In this document: one piece after another, positions 22,911-35,165 of the stretch
How positions within the stretch are numbered: the first letter of the stretch is position 1
Layout: each line of letters begins with the position of its first letter
From: Carallia brachiata
Lineage: Eukaryota; Streptophyta; Magnoliopsida; Malpighiales; Rhizophoraceae
Reading direction: 5' to 3'
Assembly: GCA_021464245.1 (NCBI GenBank)
Contig: JADCRB010000075.1
Span: 1,674,001-1,738,000 of the forward strand
Length of the DNA: 64,000 bases
The notes under the pieces: generated by a model
What the model saw: the letters and a program-made list of their open reading frames with translations, nothing else
What the model was told of the DNA's origin: nothing
Database searches by the model: none
Position numbers and translations under genes: made by a program

Positions 22911-25900
22911 TCATGTTCTCTTGCGCTTAAGTGTGTTGATATTCTTCAAGATGTAACTGATGACCTCCTTCAAGGTGGCTTTCCTTCCTTCTTTGAAGTT
23001 CCAAAGCTCTGAAATCACATATCTCCCACTTGCATTATACTCATTTAGTTCTTTCAAAGCCGTACAAACTGCATTATATATCTCATCCCCCCACTCCTTC
23101 CTGAGATTTTGTAATTTCTCATCAGCTCCATCCACTACTTCAATTTCCTATATCAAGCATTATCTCAAATGATTAGACTCTCAACAACCAAGTAGTAAAC
23201 CAAATGAAGTAAGATCAACAAGGTTTACCTGTGAGCTGTCCTCAGTCTTAATCCTTTTAAAAGGATGCCAACCTGGATCCTTCAAGTTCTCCTGCCATAA
23301 GCTGCATAACGTGGAAGCCTCCACTTCTGCCTCACCGGGTGAAAATTTTTGCTTGCATTCATTGATGAATGCCTTGTGATCCAATTCTCCCATCCTTTTT
23401 ATTCCAATAATAACATTGCGAGCACCCAGCATATCTGACAAAGCCTACAGACAAAATGACAACCATGAAAGACAATAAGCTTTCTAACATTGTTTGATCT
23501 TCTCCCAATCGATCTAATCTATATTATAAATATATTGCTGAAGCTACGAGAAACTTAGTCATTCTCCTTTAGCTTATGTGGCGACTCTTCCTTAACTCGT
23601 AAATTAAAGGAAATAAAAGGGAACAAAAAAAGGAGAAAAAACCATTTCCAAGATTCTCCTACTGCCAAATTCTCTCTTTTTTTCACAGAAAGGAAAAAAA
23701 CTTATCCCAGATTCATGTTTTTTTTCCTTGAAAAGAGAAAAGAGAAAAAAAAAAAAAAAACACACCCCCAACTCCCCCTTTTGTTTCCTTAAAAAGAAAA
23801 CAATACTAATAACTTGAGTACTTTATTGTTTTTTTCTTCCTAAAAAAGAAAAAATGAAAAAAAAAATTCGCAATTTTCATTTTTGTTTTCTTAAAAGGCA
23901 ATAAAAGGAAAAAAATTACTCCCAAATACTGCTTACAAATTTCCATTTTTTCAAAAGGAAAAGGAAACAAAAAACTACTTACAAAATTTTCCCTTTGTTT
24001 TCTTAAAAAGGAAAAAAATAAAATAAAATTCAACTCCCAAACAATTTACAATAAGAAGATACACAAATATCTTAAGCCTGCGCAATATGCGGGTCTAAAC
24101 AATGATGAAATAGTGAAATTGAAGAAGATTATTAATCGTACTTTTCAACTAACTAATCATAAAAAAGCAGCCCAAATGCAGGAGAAGATTATTAGGCTCA
24201 CCACTTGGAGGGTCATCATAAACATCAATACAAGCATGAAATTTAAGACAACAAAATGTGGCAACAATGGGAAGAAAAGAGCACCTCAATTAATGCTTTA
24301 CGAGCAGCTTGCAGTTCATCATTGCTTTGACGCTCTTTCACAATGAGAGTTAGGTTCAGCGACTCCATATCATTCATTTCTTCAACTTTCTGCTCCAACT
24401 CATCATTCATCTCTTTCATTTTCTTTTGGACTGCTGCATCATCCTGATCTTCAAGATGTTTCATCACCTGTAGTTTCCCTTTTAACTCTTGAATTTCCAT
24501 TCTTTTCTTCTGTTCAGCATCCAATTGCTTTTCCAGCTGAAGAATCTTTTTCAGGGCTTCTTCCTTCTCCCTCTGAAATTCACGTCTTCATCAGTAAAAG
24601 CAACATAAAGTTAAACCAATCCAAAGAAGTGCAAGCTACTGTGTGCTTATGACTATGCAAACCTTGTGGTCTTCAATCAGTCTTAAGACATTCTCATCTG
24701 CCTTTTTTTGCTCCATTGATGCTAAATTGAGCGAATTTATTGTCACATCATTCTACAAGCAAGCAAAATTGTCATTAGCAATTGGAAATTACAATCAATC
24801 AGAACATATGCGTTTGTATCTTGCTTTCAGCATCTGAACCACTGATAGCAATGTGATCATGTGCTTATATAATATTACCAGCACAAACATTTTGATTTTA
24901 CTGAACTCAAAAGCTCTAGTATCAGGATCCATAGGCCAAGAATTATCACAGTTGATATTCATTACACCAGTATGCCTAATGAGATCACCTTGATTAGAGC
25001 AAAGCTTGCTTTCTTTTCAGTGAAAAAAGAAAAACTAAAGTTAAGTGTATGGGAGAATATGCTTGCACTAGAATGTCTACAACATCAAGCTTAGACAAAG
25101 AAAGTGCATGTTAATGGTCAAAAATTACTGATACCAAGTCAATTTAACACTTGTTACCTTTTTCTTCTCTTCATCAAGTTTTTGTCTCTCCAGTTCAGTT
25201 AATGCTTCACGTTTGTTCAATTCTTTGCTCCACTTATCAAGTTTCTTTTTCTTGGATTCTAATTCATTATTCAAATGTTCCTGCTCCTCCAAGATTCTGT
25301 GGATGTTATCACGTGCAAGACGCTGCATCTTCCTTGTTTCTGAGGAGGCAATATAGACCTTATTAATCAATCATTAATAAGGTATGAGAAAAAGATTCTT
25401 CAATATATAATTGCATAATTGGACATGTATATTTTTTTTAGGCCTTGTGAAACCTATAAACAATTGAACATGTTTCGAGACTTAAAGAGCTTCTTCATTT
25501 TTTTTTATTCGTCATCCACCTGAACTCAATCAAGTATAGCACAAACTATATCAACACCAATCACAAAATAAGCTCATGCTAGCTAGCATATATGCATCTT
25601 ATCTGGGCATAAAACATAACGATTATAGGCGCCTACAAGCAGAAAGAGACAAACCTTCAACAAAAGCATAGTGCAGTTTGTCTTTCTCTTCAAGCATCCA
25701 CCTTAAAGACATGGTCTTCTCATTGTACTTGTACTGCAGTTCATCCAGATTTTCATTTGTCCTATCAATTTTGTTGGCTAGACTTGCCACAACAGTGTTT
25801 CTGCTTTTAGCTTCTTCTTGGACAATGTCAGAAATTGTTCTCAACTTTCCTTCCGTGCGCAGGTACTCCCCTATTTTTCCTTCAGAAGCATGATCATCAG

Positions 25901-26548
25901 CACGTGCACACCAGCCATAAGTCTTCAAGCCAGGATTAGATTTCCTTTCCCTCCAATCATTTTTACCTTGATGATCAGCTTCAAATGATTTTCGAAAGCT
26001 GTTGCATTCCTAAAACCATTCCAATCACTGTTAAATCTCACTATGGCCTCTATGGTTTGATCTTGTTCATTCCAGAGGGTATGCACTTTCCAAGGCTTGT
26101 ACTCTGCCAACTTTTTCAACCAAAAGTCAGCCTCAAGCAATGTATCCCTATCCTTGGTCTCCGTAACCCTCTCTACTATGATGCCCATCCATGGGCAAAC
26201 AAATAGGTCTCTTTGTTCTGGAGTTTGATTGACAGCCACTACCACCGGACGTTGAATTGGATCTGCTTCATCAGCTAGGTCAATCTCCAAATATTTTGCC
26301 AAGGCAAGGTGGTTTGCCTTTTGCTTTGCACTTCTATTAGCAGAACCTTTACCAACTCCAGATGCATGTTGATGCAGATCCTTATATTTGTAATCCTGCT
26401 TCTTTTTTCCGGCACAAAATGGGCACCTCAAGATACCACTGACCTTTACTTTATATTTTCCGGCTTTCAACTCTTCATACGGTTTGTCCACATAGTCACT
26501 GATCTCCGATTCGCTAATATCAGACTCTTCTTCAGAACTGTGATCCAT
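22911..26548 (-). CDS. FDM: Factor of DNA methylation (FDM/IDN2-like, XS-XH protein) with a one-base frameshift in exon 1
   Basis: Six coding exons: 26548-25655, 25339-25158, 24752-24663, 24572-24285, 23444-23229 and 23147-22911, all GT-AG and in phase once one base is restored. The product would be 635 residues, the family norm. Order: acidic N-terminus, zf-XS zinc finger (C42-x2-C45 and HQH near 60), XS domain ([12 protein letters not shown] to [11 protein letters not shown]), a long coiled coil ([20 protein letters not shown] and on), and a C-terminal XH domain ([35 protein letters not shown]). FDM proteins bind dsRNA with IDN2 in RNA-directed DNA methylation in the nucleus. At 25989-25992 a T run (A run on the coding strand) is one base short, breaking the frame between AF and EKSFEADH. 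An ATG at 26548 is used because the longer frame needs a TTG start. Confidence 0.92.
23690..24060. other. FDM intron 4 with A/T-rich low-complexity stretches
   Basis: Part of the intron between FDM exons 4 and 5. It has repeated motifs of the type TTTTC(C)TTAAAAAGGAAAA, so several short inverted A/T blocks occur in a row. It has no coding content. Confidence 0.5.
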
Positions 26549-27235
26549 CTGCAGATAATGCAACTAATTAGCGATACACCGGAACCCAGTACGAAAAACA
26601 TAACATGCAAATCATAACAAATAAATGTAACACCATTGGAAAACATATAATTGCTGCTAAAATGTTGGAAGAAAAGGAATCAGCCAGCTCTCTAGATCAG
26701 ACCAGCACCCTTGTCATTTGCAAGTGCAAACCTTTAGAAATCAAACGTATTCTGAGATTGTTATTCATTAATATGCTCAGACCATGAATCTATATGAAAA
26801 ATTAAGAAAAGAAAAATCTTGACCCGGAAAAAGAAAAAAGGCAACATCTTTAGGAAACATTCAAACCCAACACAAAAACCCAAAATCTACAGAAACAATC
26901 CTCACCCACCCACCAGAAGCTAACTACAATTAGTGATTTCACCTTTTAACACCAAAAAAAGGGAAAATGCATTCAAAATAAAACCTCATTTTCCTTAGCT
27001 AAAACCCATTATTCACCAAATAAAGCTCATTTCTTTTTTCATGTTCATTTTGTTTTTCTCAAAATAATTCCAAAAAAAAAAACAATAAACATAACGCACA
27101 TCCGGATCCGGTTTTCTTCCACAGAGGGCGAAAAAAAAAACCCACAAAAAAATTAATAATAGAAGAATGATCAACACAGAGAGCGAAAGAAAGCTAGAGC
27201 CACAGAGACATAGACAGAGAGAGAAAGAGAGTCAC
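26549..27235 (-). other. 5'UTR intron of the FDM gene
   Basis: The acceptor TTATCTGCAG abuts the ATG directly, and a donor CCGTCAG|GTGACT lies at 27235. The intervening 687 bp is T-rich on the coding strand and non-coding. A leader intron ending exactly at the start codon is inferred from these sites and from the common presence of leader introns in the family. Confidence 0.6.
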
Positions 27236-27243
27236 CTGACGGA

Positions 27244-27293
27244 GGAGAGAGAGAGAGAGAGAGATTTAGTGAGTGAGTGAGTGAGTGAGTGAG
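27244..27293. repeat. (GA)n and (GAGT)6 microsatellites in the FDM leader
   Basis: A GA run is followed by GTGAGTGAGTGAGTGAGTGA, located in the presumed first leader exon or promoter of FDM. Confidence 0.9.
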
Positions 27294-27299
27294 AAATGG

Positions 27300-28428
27300 T
27301 GAATAATGTTGGAGTGGAGCCCCAAAAGCACAATAAATAGATCCTCGCTGACGCTGACCTATGTTTCAGTAGCTCTGCACAGTGCACGGCTTTAAAGTTT
27401 TAACTTTTAAGAGCAATGCTGTCGGATGAAAGAAGACGGACTTCTGAGGTCATAATAAATTTACATGTTTTTATTATTAATTTTTTTTAAAAAAAAACAC
27501 AATTACTATCTATTACGTATTTTAACTAAACAAAAATTATTTTTAACTGTTGAATTTTGACAAAATCGCAAAGAGATAGAGAAACGGCCCTTTTTTTATA
27601 CAATTTTTGACAGCTTCTTACTACGTTCTCGAAGCACTTTTGCCAATTTTTCAAAAGAAAAGAAAATAAAAAAGAAAAAAAGAGATATTATTTATTTATT
27701 TATTTATTTTTTATTTATTCAAACAACAATTTTTTATTTTTTCTCTTACAAATTATTATTTATTTTTTTTCACGATTTTTTAATTATTACATTTTATCAA
27801 TTATAACATCATCATCATTATATTATTTTTTATTTATTTTTTTTTCATTTACTTCCTAATTAACTAAACAGGCACTAAAGTGACAATAATATATATATTG
27901 TTTGCTGTTAAATCATAAGTTTTAAATTTAAATTTTCATTGAAATGTTTATTAATGTTGATCTCACACATTTCATTTTTTCAATAAGCGCAATGTTCTTT
28001 AATGTTCTTTAGCGAGACATTGAGTCCCACCACTAATTTTCCATTCCATGCATAAAATACTTGAAAATTGAAATTAAGGTAACTTATAGGCCACCAAACT
28101 TAGCTTTTGAAGTGCAAATGCCAGATGTCACTCGTGGAAAATGTAATCCTTCCATCTTTGGACTCAAAAACGGCTCATAAAGTATTTTTATCACTAAAAT
28201 GGCACAAATCTGGATGCTCGAAGCAACTTAGACCCGAGAAAGAGTACAACTTTCACACAGTTGGGAAATTGGTCTCACAACAGAAAGAACATATTAGTTA
28301 ACTCAAGACTTGCCAAATAGAAAAAGGATTATATCCTGGGGTCATAGTTCCATTAGACAATATACATTTTGAATTTTAAAAAATATATATTAAAAACCAA
28401 AATCCTTCCAGCAAAGTAGAGGTGTCTT
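27300..28428. other. Intergenic between FDM and the MAM33-like gene
   Basis: AT-rich with A/T homopolymers and (TTAT)n near 27690-27720. The promoter of FDM and the 3' end of the next minus-strand gene share this space. No gene is seen. Confidence 0.5.
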
Positions 28429-30961
28429 TTAATTCTTCTCCATGTAAGATTTGACAGAATTCATCCACCCAATGTACTCAGTTCTGTCCTTGTTCTTCAT
28501 ATACTCATGCAAAAAAATGGCCAAGTCGTCGTCTATTCCCCTTGCCTCCAAAAATTCGTAAAGTGAGTCTTGTAGCTCATCATCCAATTCCCTGTCAAAA
28601 GCCAATTCACAGTCAATAACCAGCAATGCAAAAAGGACTGCATAGTCATTGAAATGGAGGAAGTAAAAGGCAGAAAAAGTTAAAAAGCAAATTTCAACAC
28701 TTCTATATAAGCTGTTCTCTTGTTATGGAGACTTCTTTTTATCCTCATCCTACTCTCCTCTCTCTCTCCCCTTCTTCCCCGGAGACACTCTAATGGGAAT
28801 GGCATGCCTACTATGCGCATGTGAGCTCGCCTAAATTTCTTCCCCATAAAGTACATCAGAACCCCACCTCTATAGAATATCGGAGAAGACGCAAATTATC
28901 ACTTAAACCAAAATGGCACTTCGTGGCAAGAGGTATAGCACAGAAACCACAATGGACATTGAACTAGTACGTTAGATTAGTTGTTGTGTAAGAATTATGA
29001 TCTTAACTTTCCTCTTGCAATTCAACTCCTCAGCAAATTGAAGGTGTATCTAAAACTTAAAAACGAATTGAAAACTGAACATACTTGAATTCGGGACCAA
29101 CATATGGTTGAGCTCGTGTCTTGTCATTGCTGTGAACAAAAAGCTTTTTAATTTCTATACTATCTGGCCAAGCTGAGCAGATGATTTGTAACACGTCTCC
29201 ATCGGCCTTGGAGATGGTAACAATAAAACTAATGTGAAGCTTTACATCATCCTTTAGGCCACCACCACCAGACTTTGAAATTGGAATGGCTCCATCAAAC
29301 ATTGTTGCTTCAACCTTAATCTCTTCGTTCCCTGCATAATTCCTTTTCAATCTTATCCACTGCTCCCCTGGCCGGTCATCAACCGTGAATGAATTGAACT
29401 GGACAGCAGGCTGTAAATTGAGTTCACCAAACAAAATGAATCCCAAAGAAGCAATTAGATTCATTATGCGATCTTGAAATCAACTGCAAACAACAAGTAC
29501 TAGTAGAGACAGATCTTGTATTTAGGTGACTCAACAGAAAGCAATTTGTTTGAAAAAATAATCAAAATATTTGCCGGATAAATTTAGCAAGATCAATCTC
29601 CAATAATCTCATCTAGCAAGAAATTTCCTCGATACACATAGCTAAAGCAACCCCATACAAGCTAGAAAAGGAACAATTGTGCCAAAATAGGGAACAGCAC
29701 AACTAATGTCGAAGACAAAACCAAGTGGGGAACATGATAACATTGCCTAGAGTAGAGGAATAAAGCAGGTTAAGGAAAGTAAAATAGATAAATAGATCTT
29801 CAAAAAAAGTACCAAAAGTAAACTTGAAATTCACCCTCAAATTGCACAGAAACAATGGATCAAAAAGGTGGTGCGTTTATGCTATACAAGAGATAGATCA
29901 TGTGTGTGTGTGTGTCTGTGTAATTTAGACTTCAGTAAGTTAGGCAAAAAAAGAGAAAAGCCACTTAATTGTATCGGGCATGATAGACTATGAGGTCTTT
30001 CTGCTCTCCAACTAAAGTGACACAAAAAATTCAACACATTCAGCTGGTAATATAATTGGAAAAGCTTTCTTGTAAATAAGAGAAACAAATACGCGTAATG
30101 CTCATCATGGGAACAGAACAAAAGACTTATAATTCCAATATTCATTTTTCTTTCGATTTAAAATGTCCTTCCCTTGAAATCTACTTCCTTCCCTTGAAAT
30201 CTACTTCCGCGAACCAAATGAATACGGTGATAGAAAGATAACTCAAGAAACACAACAAGCCTTACAAAATTATTTACCAAATAATGTTGGCAGTGATACG
30301 TTATGGCCCCATCAAAACTATGTAAGCTAGAGGCCCACAAATTTTCTGAGAGACATTCATCAGTGTATGCGGTCTTCTTATATCAGTCTCTTTCCCTTCT
30401 ATCCTCTTTAAATCCAACTTCAATTTACAGAGTTTCATTCCCTGGAAAGTTTAGGCACTAATTTTTGAACCGTGAAAAGTTTGAACATTATCTCAATTTT
30501 CGTTTTCCATGCATGCCTTTCACTGCTTTCCCTAACAAATAAATAAAAAAAATTAAAATAAAACCAGAAGAAGATCCATTTCCCAGAAAAAAAAAAAAAA
30601 AAAGAAGCAAAATTGTGAAAACCCCAAAGTCTAAAACCCAAAAACCAGAAAGATTGAAAACAAAGAAGAAACAAAGATATACTTGAGTAGAGGGACGATC
30701 GAGCTCGTATTGAATCTCCCTGCGAAGGAGCCTGAGGATGTTGTCTTGGAAGGCAGCCTTGCGCATTTCCGACACATAACTCCTAGTGATTGCAGAGGTT
30801 TGAGTTCGAGACAGACAAAACGAGTTCCATCCCATTCCCACGTCGATGTTGTCGTTGAGGAGAGAAATGGGGTTCTGTTGCTGGGTTTGTAGCAGATGGG
30901 GAATTCGGGTTTTGGGAGAGCAGCTAAGGGTTCTTCTCAGAGGGCGAACTAGACGTGCCAT
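28429..30961 (-). CDS. Mitochondrial glycoprotein family protein (MAM33/p32-like)
   Basis: Three coding exons, 30961-30683, 29410-29085 and 28591-28429, join in frame to 255 residues. The N-terminus is rich in Arg and Ser and lacks acids (MARLVRPLRRTLSCSPKTRI), as expected for a mitochondrial presequence. The mature part starts near MRKAAFQDNILRLLRREI. The p32/MAM33 core follows: FTVDDRPGEQWIRLKR, DVKLHISFIVTISKADGD, LQIICSAWPDSIEI. The acidic end ELDDELQDSLYEFLEARGI is the family signature. These matrix proteins form doughnut trimers and are linked to mitochondrial gene expression and assembly of respiratory or ribosomal complexes. The exact role of this member is not known. Exon borders are all GT-AG. 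Intron 1 (1.27 kb) carries a GT microsatellite near 29901. Confidence 0.93.
29901..29922. repeat. (GT)n microsatellite
   Basis: TGTGTGTGTGTGTGTCTGTG in intron 1 of the MAM33-like gene, with one interruption. Confidence 0.9.
30165..30209. repeat. Short tandem duplication in an intron
   Basis: TTCCCTTGAAATCTACTTCC occurs twice in immediate succession within intron 1 of the MAM33-like gene. Confidence 0.85.
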
Positions 30962-31009
30962 TTCTGTTGATGTTCAAAGCGAAATGAAAGATTCAACAGG
31001 ACCCAGATT

Positions 31010-32335
31010 CTAGCAGGAGAAGCTGCCCTGTTTTATTATTGATATTTTTTTTTTTATTTTTTTTTTTCTGGTGGGTGGAGGTTAGGGTTTTAGTAGGGCT
31101 TTACTGGAAAATTGCCGTTGTCGGGCTGGGTTTCTTACAACCAACCCGGTTTGTTGGCATAAGGGATTTGTTTTTTTTTTTTTTTTACGGTTAAAAAAGT
31201 TGTCGTTGTTATATTAATTATTAAATTTATAAATCAAGATCAAAATAATTTTATTTTTATATCTCATTCAACTCAATTTATAGAGAAGTATTTACTACTT
31301 AAATACTGTTGAATCCGAATAGAGTTTCCCTAAGTCAACTACGATAATTGCTTAGTCGAAACTCCCTTAAGTTAATTACAGTAATTGTTTAGTCTGAAAA
31401 TAATATTGTACAATTAATAGACAAACCAGAAAAATTGAAAAGTTAAAACCTCTAAATATTGTCATTAAAACTTGAACTTAAATCAGAATGAAAAAAGTAT
31501 ACTAAATTACTAGCAAATTATTATCTCGAATGAATGATGATTTAAAGGATTAGTTAAGGTTGATCATGGCTGTGAATTTAAATTTAAATTGCATAAAAAA
31601 AGGATAAGAAAATTACTAATTTTCCTTTCATTTAATTTAATTTTATTTGTTTTACCGGAAGAAACCTCCTGTGCTAATTTTCTTATGAAGACAACAGCTT
31701 CCCTTAAGTCTCGTTTAAATAGAAATAATTGTGGTATTGTTTTTATTCTCAAGTAGTTTATTTTAATTTTATTGCGCCCTCTTCTGTACCAAAAAAATAA
31801 TTTTCTCTTTTTTCCCTTTGTATAAATGAGTTCAGAGAAACGATAGAAAGTCTTGAAGGCGAGCCAATTGAAATTAAAATTCCATCAATGGTGTTGAGAT
31901 AAAAGTTTTGGAAAAAATTCATTTTATAAAGTAGAGGGCTCCAAGCTCCAAACTAGCGATTGTACAATAAACAAGGTCCATTATTCTGTATGGAACGAAT
32001 AATCTCTTACGAAAATACCACACCGCATGGAAAAATTTCTTGAGAAAATAAATAAATAAAACAAACACTAAATTTTAAACATTGAAAATAATATTATAAC
32101 TTACTTATTATCTCATTCAAATCTTTTTTTTTTTCATTTTAAGTAAATATTACCTATTATATGATATAAAATTATGAATAAATTGTAATTACTTAAAAGT
32201 ACAATCAAATTAAAAATATACTCGAATTAATTTTTTTTATTTATTATAAATTATAAATTATATAATAAAAATAATTTTCTTCTCTTATAAATCTCCAGTG
32301 CGGAATTTAAATTCAACACTTTTTAGATTATAACT
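31010..32335. other. Intergenic, AT-rich, with a dispersed repeat
   Basis: Promoter side of the MAM33-like gene (31010-31200) and 3' flank of the BAHD gene. About 31205-31440 is a repeat that recurs at 40790-40985 and, inverted, at about 45285-45430. No gene is supported. Confidence 0.5.
31205..31440. repeat. Dispersed AT-rich repeat, copy 1
   Basis: Shares with 40790-40985 the order CATTCAACT.AATTTATA, then AAATACTGT.G.ATC, then AATT(A/G)C...AATTGTT. The copies are diverged, and the ends and family are unknown. Confidence 0.5.
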
Positions 32336-33742
32336 CTAAAGAGCAGCAAGGCTTCCCCAATTTAACGGACAAGAATGTGGAGAAGAAATTGCAAGGAGCT
32401 CTTTATCACTTTCCAATATAGCCATGTCTTGCTCATCCAGTAATGCCCATGCTTCTACACATTTCTCCTTCTTTGTGTCCATGAGAAGGATCATATTGCT
32501 GAACATACCTTCAGCTTGTAAACCTATGGACGACACCCACAGAGGTTTTCCCCATCCAAAGTCAGCATCATACAGACCAAAGTTGCAAAAAGTGCCAAAA
32601 GCAATATGGTCCACTCCTCCTCCTCCGCCTTCTCCTCCTGAAGTCGCCATTGTGTAGGAAGAAATTGCATCAACTTTCTCTTTCACTAAGCTTTGGAGGT
32701 TGAAGAACCCTTCATCACCTTGTAGGTTCTTCAGAAAGGCACCATCAAATTGTTTGAAAGCTTCCCTCAGTCGGCACACCAGGCTAGCTAGATCATTGTC
32801 CTGATCAGGCGTGAATAGAGCAGTTGCAAGCAGAGCAAAATTCCCAAATGAACTTCCCGGGAGGGGTGGCACAGTCCGTCCGCGAATGTTGACAGAATAG
32901 GTGATGTATGTAGGCCTGTTGGTGCGCGATCTAGCCTTGAAAGCAGCCATCATGGTCTTGCAAAGAAGCGCGGAAACTACCTCAACTCGCGTAGGATTTG
33001 CCACCCTTGAGCTGCTTGCTTGGTCTTTGAGTCTGGCAATGGCTAAAGCATCAAACACAAACCTCCTTGTAACAATCTTCCCTAATTTAAGAAAGGGTTT
33101 TGTCAAACTGCCCATGGTCACCTCCAATGGACGTGCATTACTATGATGAAATACAGATGAAGCGTCAAAATTAGGCAATACGTTCTGTTTATCAGTCTTG
33201 TGTGCCATTGCAGCCCAACTTCTTATAAATAAACTCATAGAGTTTCCATCACAAATCATATGTGAAACAAATATGCCAATTGCTATGCCACCACATGTGA
33301 AATTTGTTTTTTGTATCATACAAACATGAGATCCTGGATTTGATTCAACAAAACTTGCTTCATGGGGTATAAATTTATGCAACGATGACAAGTAATCGGG
33401 TTGACTAAGACATTCAGACAGACTGCAACAAGTTCTGGCCTCTATGTAGTATGCCCCCTCATCATTGCAATCCATGGCAAGATTGTCTTTAATGACTCCA
33501 GCAAAAGGGTAAAAATGGATTAATGTTTCGGATAAGGATTGCTTTAGTAGCTGTGATCTTGTTTTGGAGATGGCATTGATCTTGGCAGGGTCAGTTTCCT
33601 GGTTCATGGGATAGAAGAGGATCACAGGAACATACATATTTGGTGCAAATTGGTCAAACAGAGAGAGCTTGTGGATTTTGAGGTGAAAGGGTGTTGGCGA
33701 TGAGGGTTTGATTGTTTCATGGGAAAGTATTTCAATTTTCAT
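32336..33742 (-). CDS. BAHD acyltransferase (vinorine synthase-like)
   Basis: Intronless CDS of 468 residues, a typical BAHD length. The catalytic HxxxD motif is HMICD (161-165), and the structural motif is DFGWG (394-398). Other family blocks are LLKQSLSETLIHFYPFAG near 65-82 and NIRGRTVPPLP near 285-295. BAHD enzymes transfer an acyl group from acyl-CoA to an alcohol or amine in the cytosol. The overall pattern resembles the clade with vinorine synthase and related acetyltransferases of specialised metabolism; the substrate cannot be deduced. A run of glycines just before GVDHIAFGTF (about 369-376) is unusual and corresponds to a variable loop. No neighbouring gene suggests a biosynthetic cluster. 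The ATG at 33742 gives the usual start (MKIEILSHETIKPSSPTP). Confidence 0.95.
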   Translation of the reverse strand: MKIEILSHETIKPSSPTPFHLKIHKLSLFDQFAPNMYVPVILFYPMNQETDPAKINAISKTRSQLLKQSLSETLIHFYPFAGVIKDNLAMDCNDEGAYYIEARTCCSLSECLSQPDYLSSLHKFIPHEASFVESNPGSHVCMIQKTNFTCGGIAIGIFVSHMICDGNSMSLFIRSWAAMAHKTDKQNVLPNFDASSVFHHSNARPLEVTMGSLTKPFLKLGKIVTRRFVFDALAIARLKDQASSSRVANPTRVEVVSALLCKTMMAAFKARSRTNRPTYITYSVNIRGRTVPPLPGSSFGNFALLATALFTPDQDNDLASLVCRLREAFKQFDGAFLKNLQGDEGFFNLQSLVKEKVDAISSYTMATSGGEGGGGGVDHIAFGTFCNFGLYDADFGWGKPLWVSSIGLQAEGMFSNMILLMDTKKEKCVEAWALLDEQDMAILESDKELLAISSPHSCPLNWGSLAAL

Positions 33743-34895
33743 TTTCTTGTTCTAGGTTTGCTTCCATGTGATTCACAACTTCACTCCTTTGTTGCCTGGC
33801 AATTTAAGAGAGAGTTAGGAGTTTTTCAGATTGCTTTCGTAATCAGCATCAAAACTGGGAGATTATGTTCAAACATGAAGTATATAGCGTATGAGGACTA
33901 CTACTTTGGCATAAATTGATGTGCAGAATTAAATGGTCATAAAATTTAGCGTAAATGACGCGTTTAAAAAACATAAATGTTGTACTTATGCCATCATTAA
34001 AACGTTTACTTTATGTTAATTAATCTAAGGAAACTCCTATAGATCTAGAGTTAAGAACACTAAATACACATTAATTTATTGGTCCATCTCTGTTCTCCAA
34101 GTCCCATTCCTCCCTACAAACCCACTATTCTTGTCCGATCCAAACGGCCTCTCCATTTGTACTAGAGAAATATAAGTTTCTGTAATCCGGTGTTGTCCCA
34201 AATACAAAATAACACCAAAATGTCGTTTTTGTATTGCTAATATGAAAGGTCAAACACTCTTATCATAGAGTAGTACTGTATTACTAATATTATTTGAATA
34301 ATTTGTTACAATCTGTTGTTATAAAACAATTGGGTATCCATAACTAAATAACATAAATAGTGTACTGGCTTTTTTTTTTTTTGTTATCAGTATCTGTCTC
34401 CACTCTCCAATTGGTGCATATAATTTTGTTTTTTTTTTTTTTCTAAAGAGTTACAATTAAGTTATTTCATTATGACTTAGTGATCGTGTCTAAATTTGGA
34501 AAAGTGTTTGCCAGAAAAAGCAGGGCCGTTTAGGACCCTCGTTCAATTTGATTGTTTAAAGACATTAATCAATCTTAGGCTGCACAACGAGGGTTTATCC
34601 CAAAAAAAAAAAAAAAAGGGTCCTCTTTTCATCAGGCCTTTCACTTTGATAATGGAGGGGCCTATTGCATGAACTTTCGTTTCCCCAGCTCTGCTCTTTG
34701 CAGCTCGAAAACTATGATCTTCAATGAATCTTTACTCGCAAGAAAATTTTGAACTTTCCAAAAGAATGTTATTCAAGATATTCATTTCTTTACATTTTTC
34801 TAAACAAGTTTAGTTTGAAGAGAAAGTGAAATCAATTGGTCCTCGGTTGGGTTGATATCTCTGCAACTCTTTTCCACGCAGAATGTATGTATTAA
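33743..34895. other. BAHD upstream region
   Basis: Promoter side of the BAHD gene, AT-rich with T runs at 34370 and 34430 and an A run at 34602. No gene is supported. A frame at 33719-33919 on the plus strand overlaps the BAHD start and has no homology. Confidence 0.45.
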
Positions 34896-35165
34896 ATAGA
34901 GCAAAGTCTCAGCAGCGTCTCAGTATCAGAATCAGAATCACCCTCTCAAGCTGCTGGACAAACTGAGAAGCTGTTAGACAAGAATCAACATTACGATCCC
35001 ACTAAATGGAGAGGAAGAGTAGATAAGGTTGCAGTCAGCTCTGCGCCTCTGGCTCTCCAAATACAGGAGCCTCCTGTCCTTGAGGGGCCTATGCCACAGA
35101 CATCTGCCGGAGAAAATGTGGCAAATTTTAAGATTAACATCTTTCTTATTTGTCTAGCTTCTTGA
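34896..35165 (+). pseudogene. Coding-like exon remnant of unknown family
   Basis: An open frame of about 75 codons without an ATG runs through QSLSSVSVSESESPSQAAG, then KNQHYDPTKWRGRVDKVAV, then APLALQIQEPPVLEGPMPQ, to a stop near 35165. Its base composition and amino-acid mix look protein-like in contrast to the flanking AT-rich DNA. I do not recognise the family. It may be a stranded exon, a retrocopy piece or a transcribed RNA. Confidence 0.3.

Noticed and set aside
26549..26563. Upstream extension of the FDM start
   Set aside because: It would start at TTG and runs through a likely intron acceptor; the ATG at 26548 fits the family.
27560..27890. Possible Tourist-like end AACTAAACAGGCACTAA
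   Set aside because: Only one end could be seen; no matching inverted partner or duplication was found.
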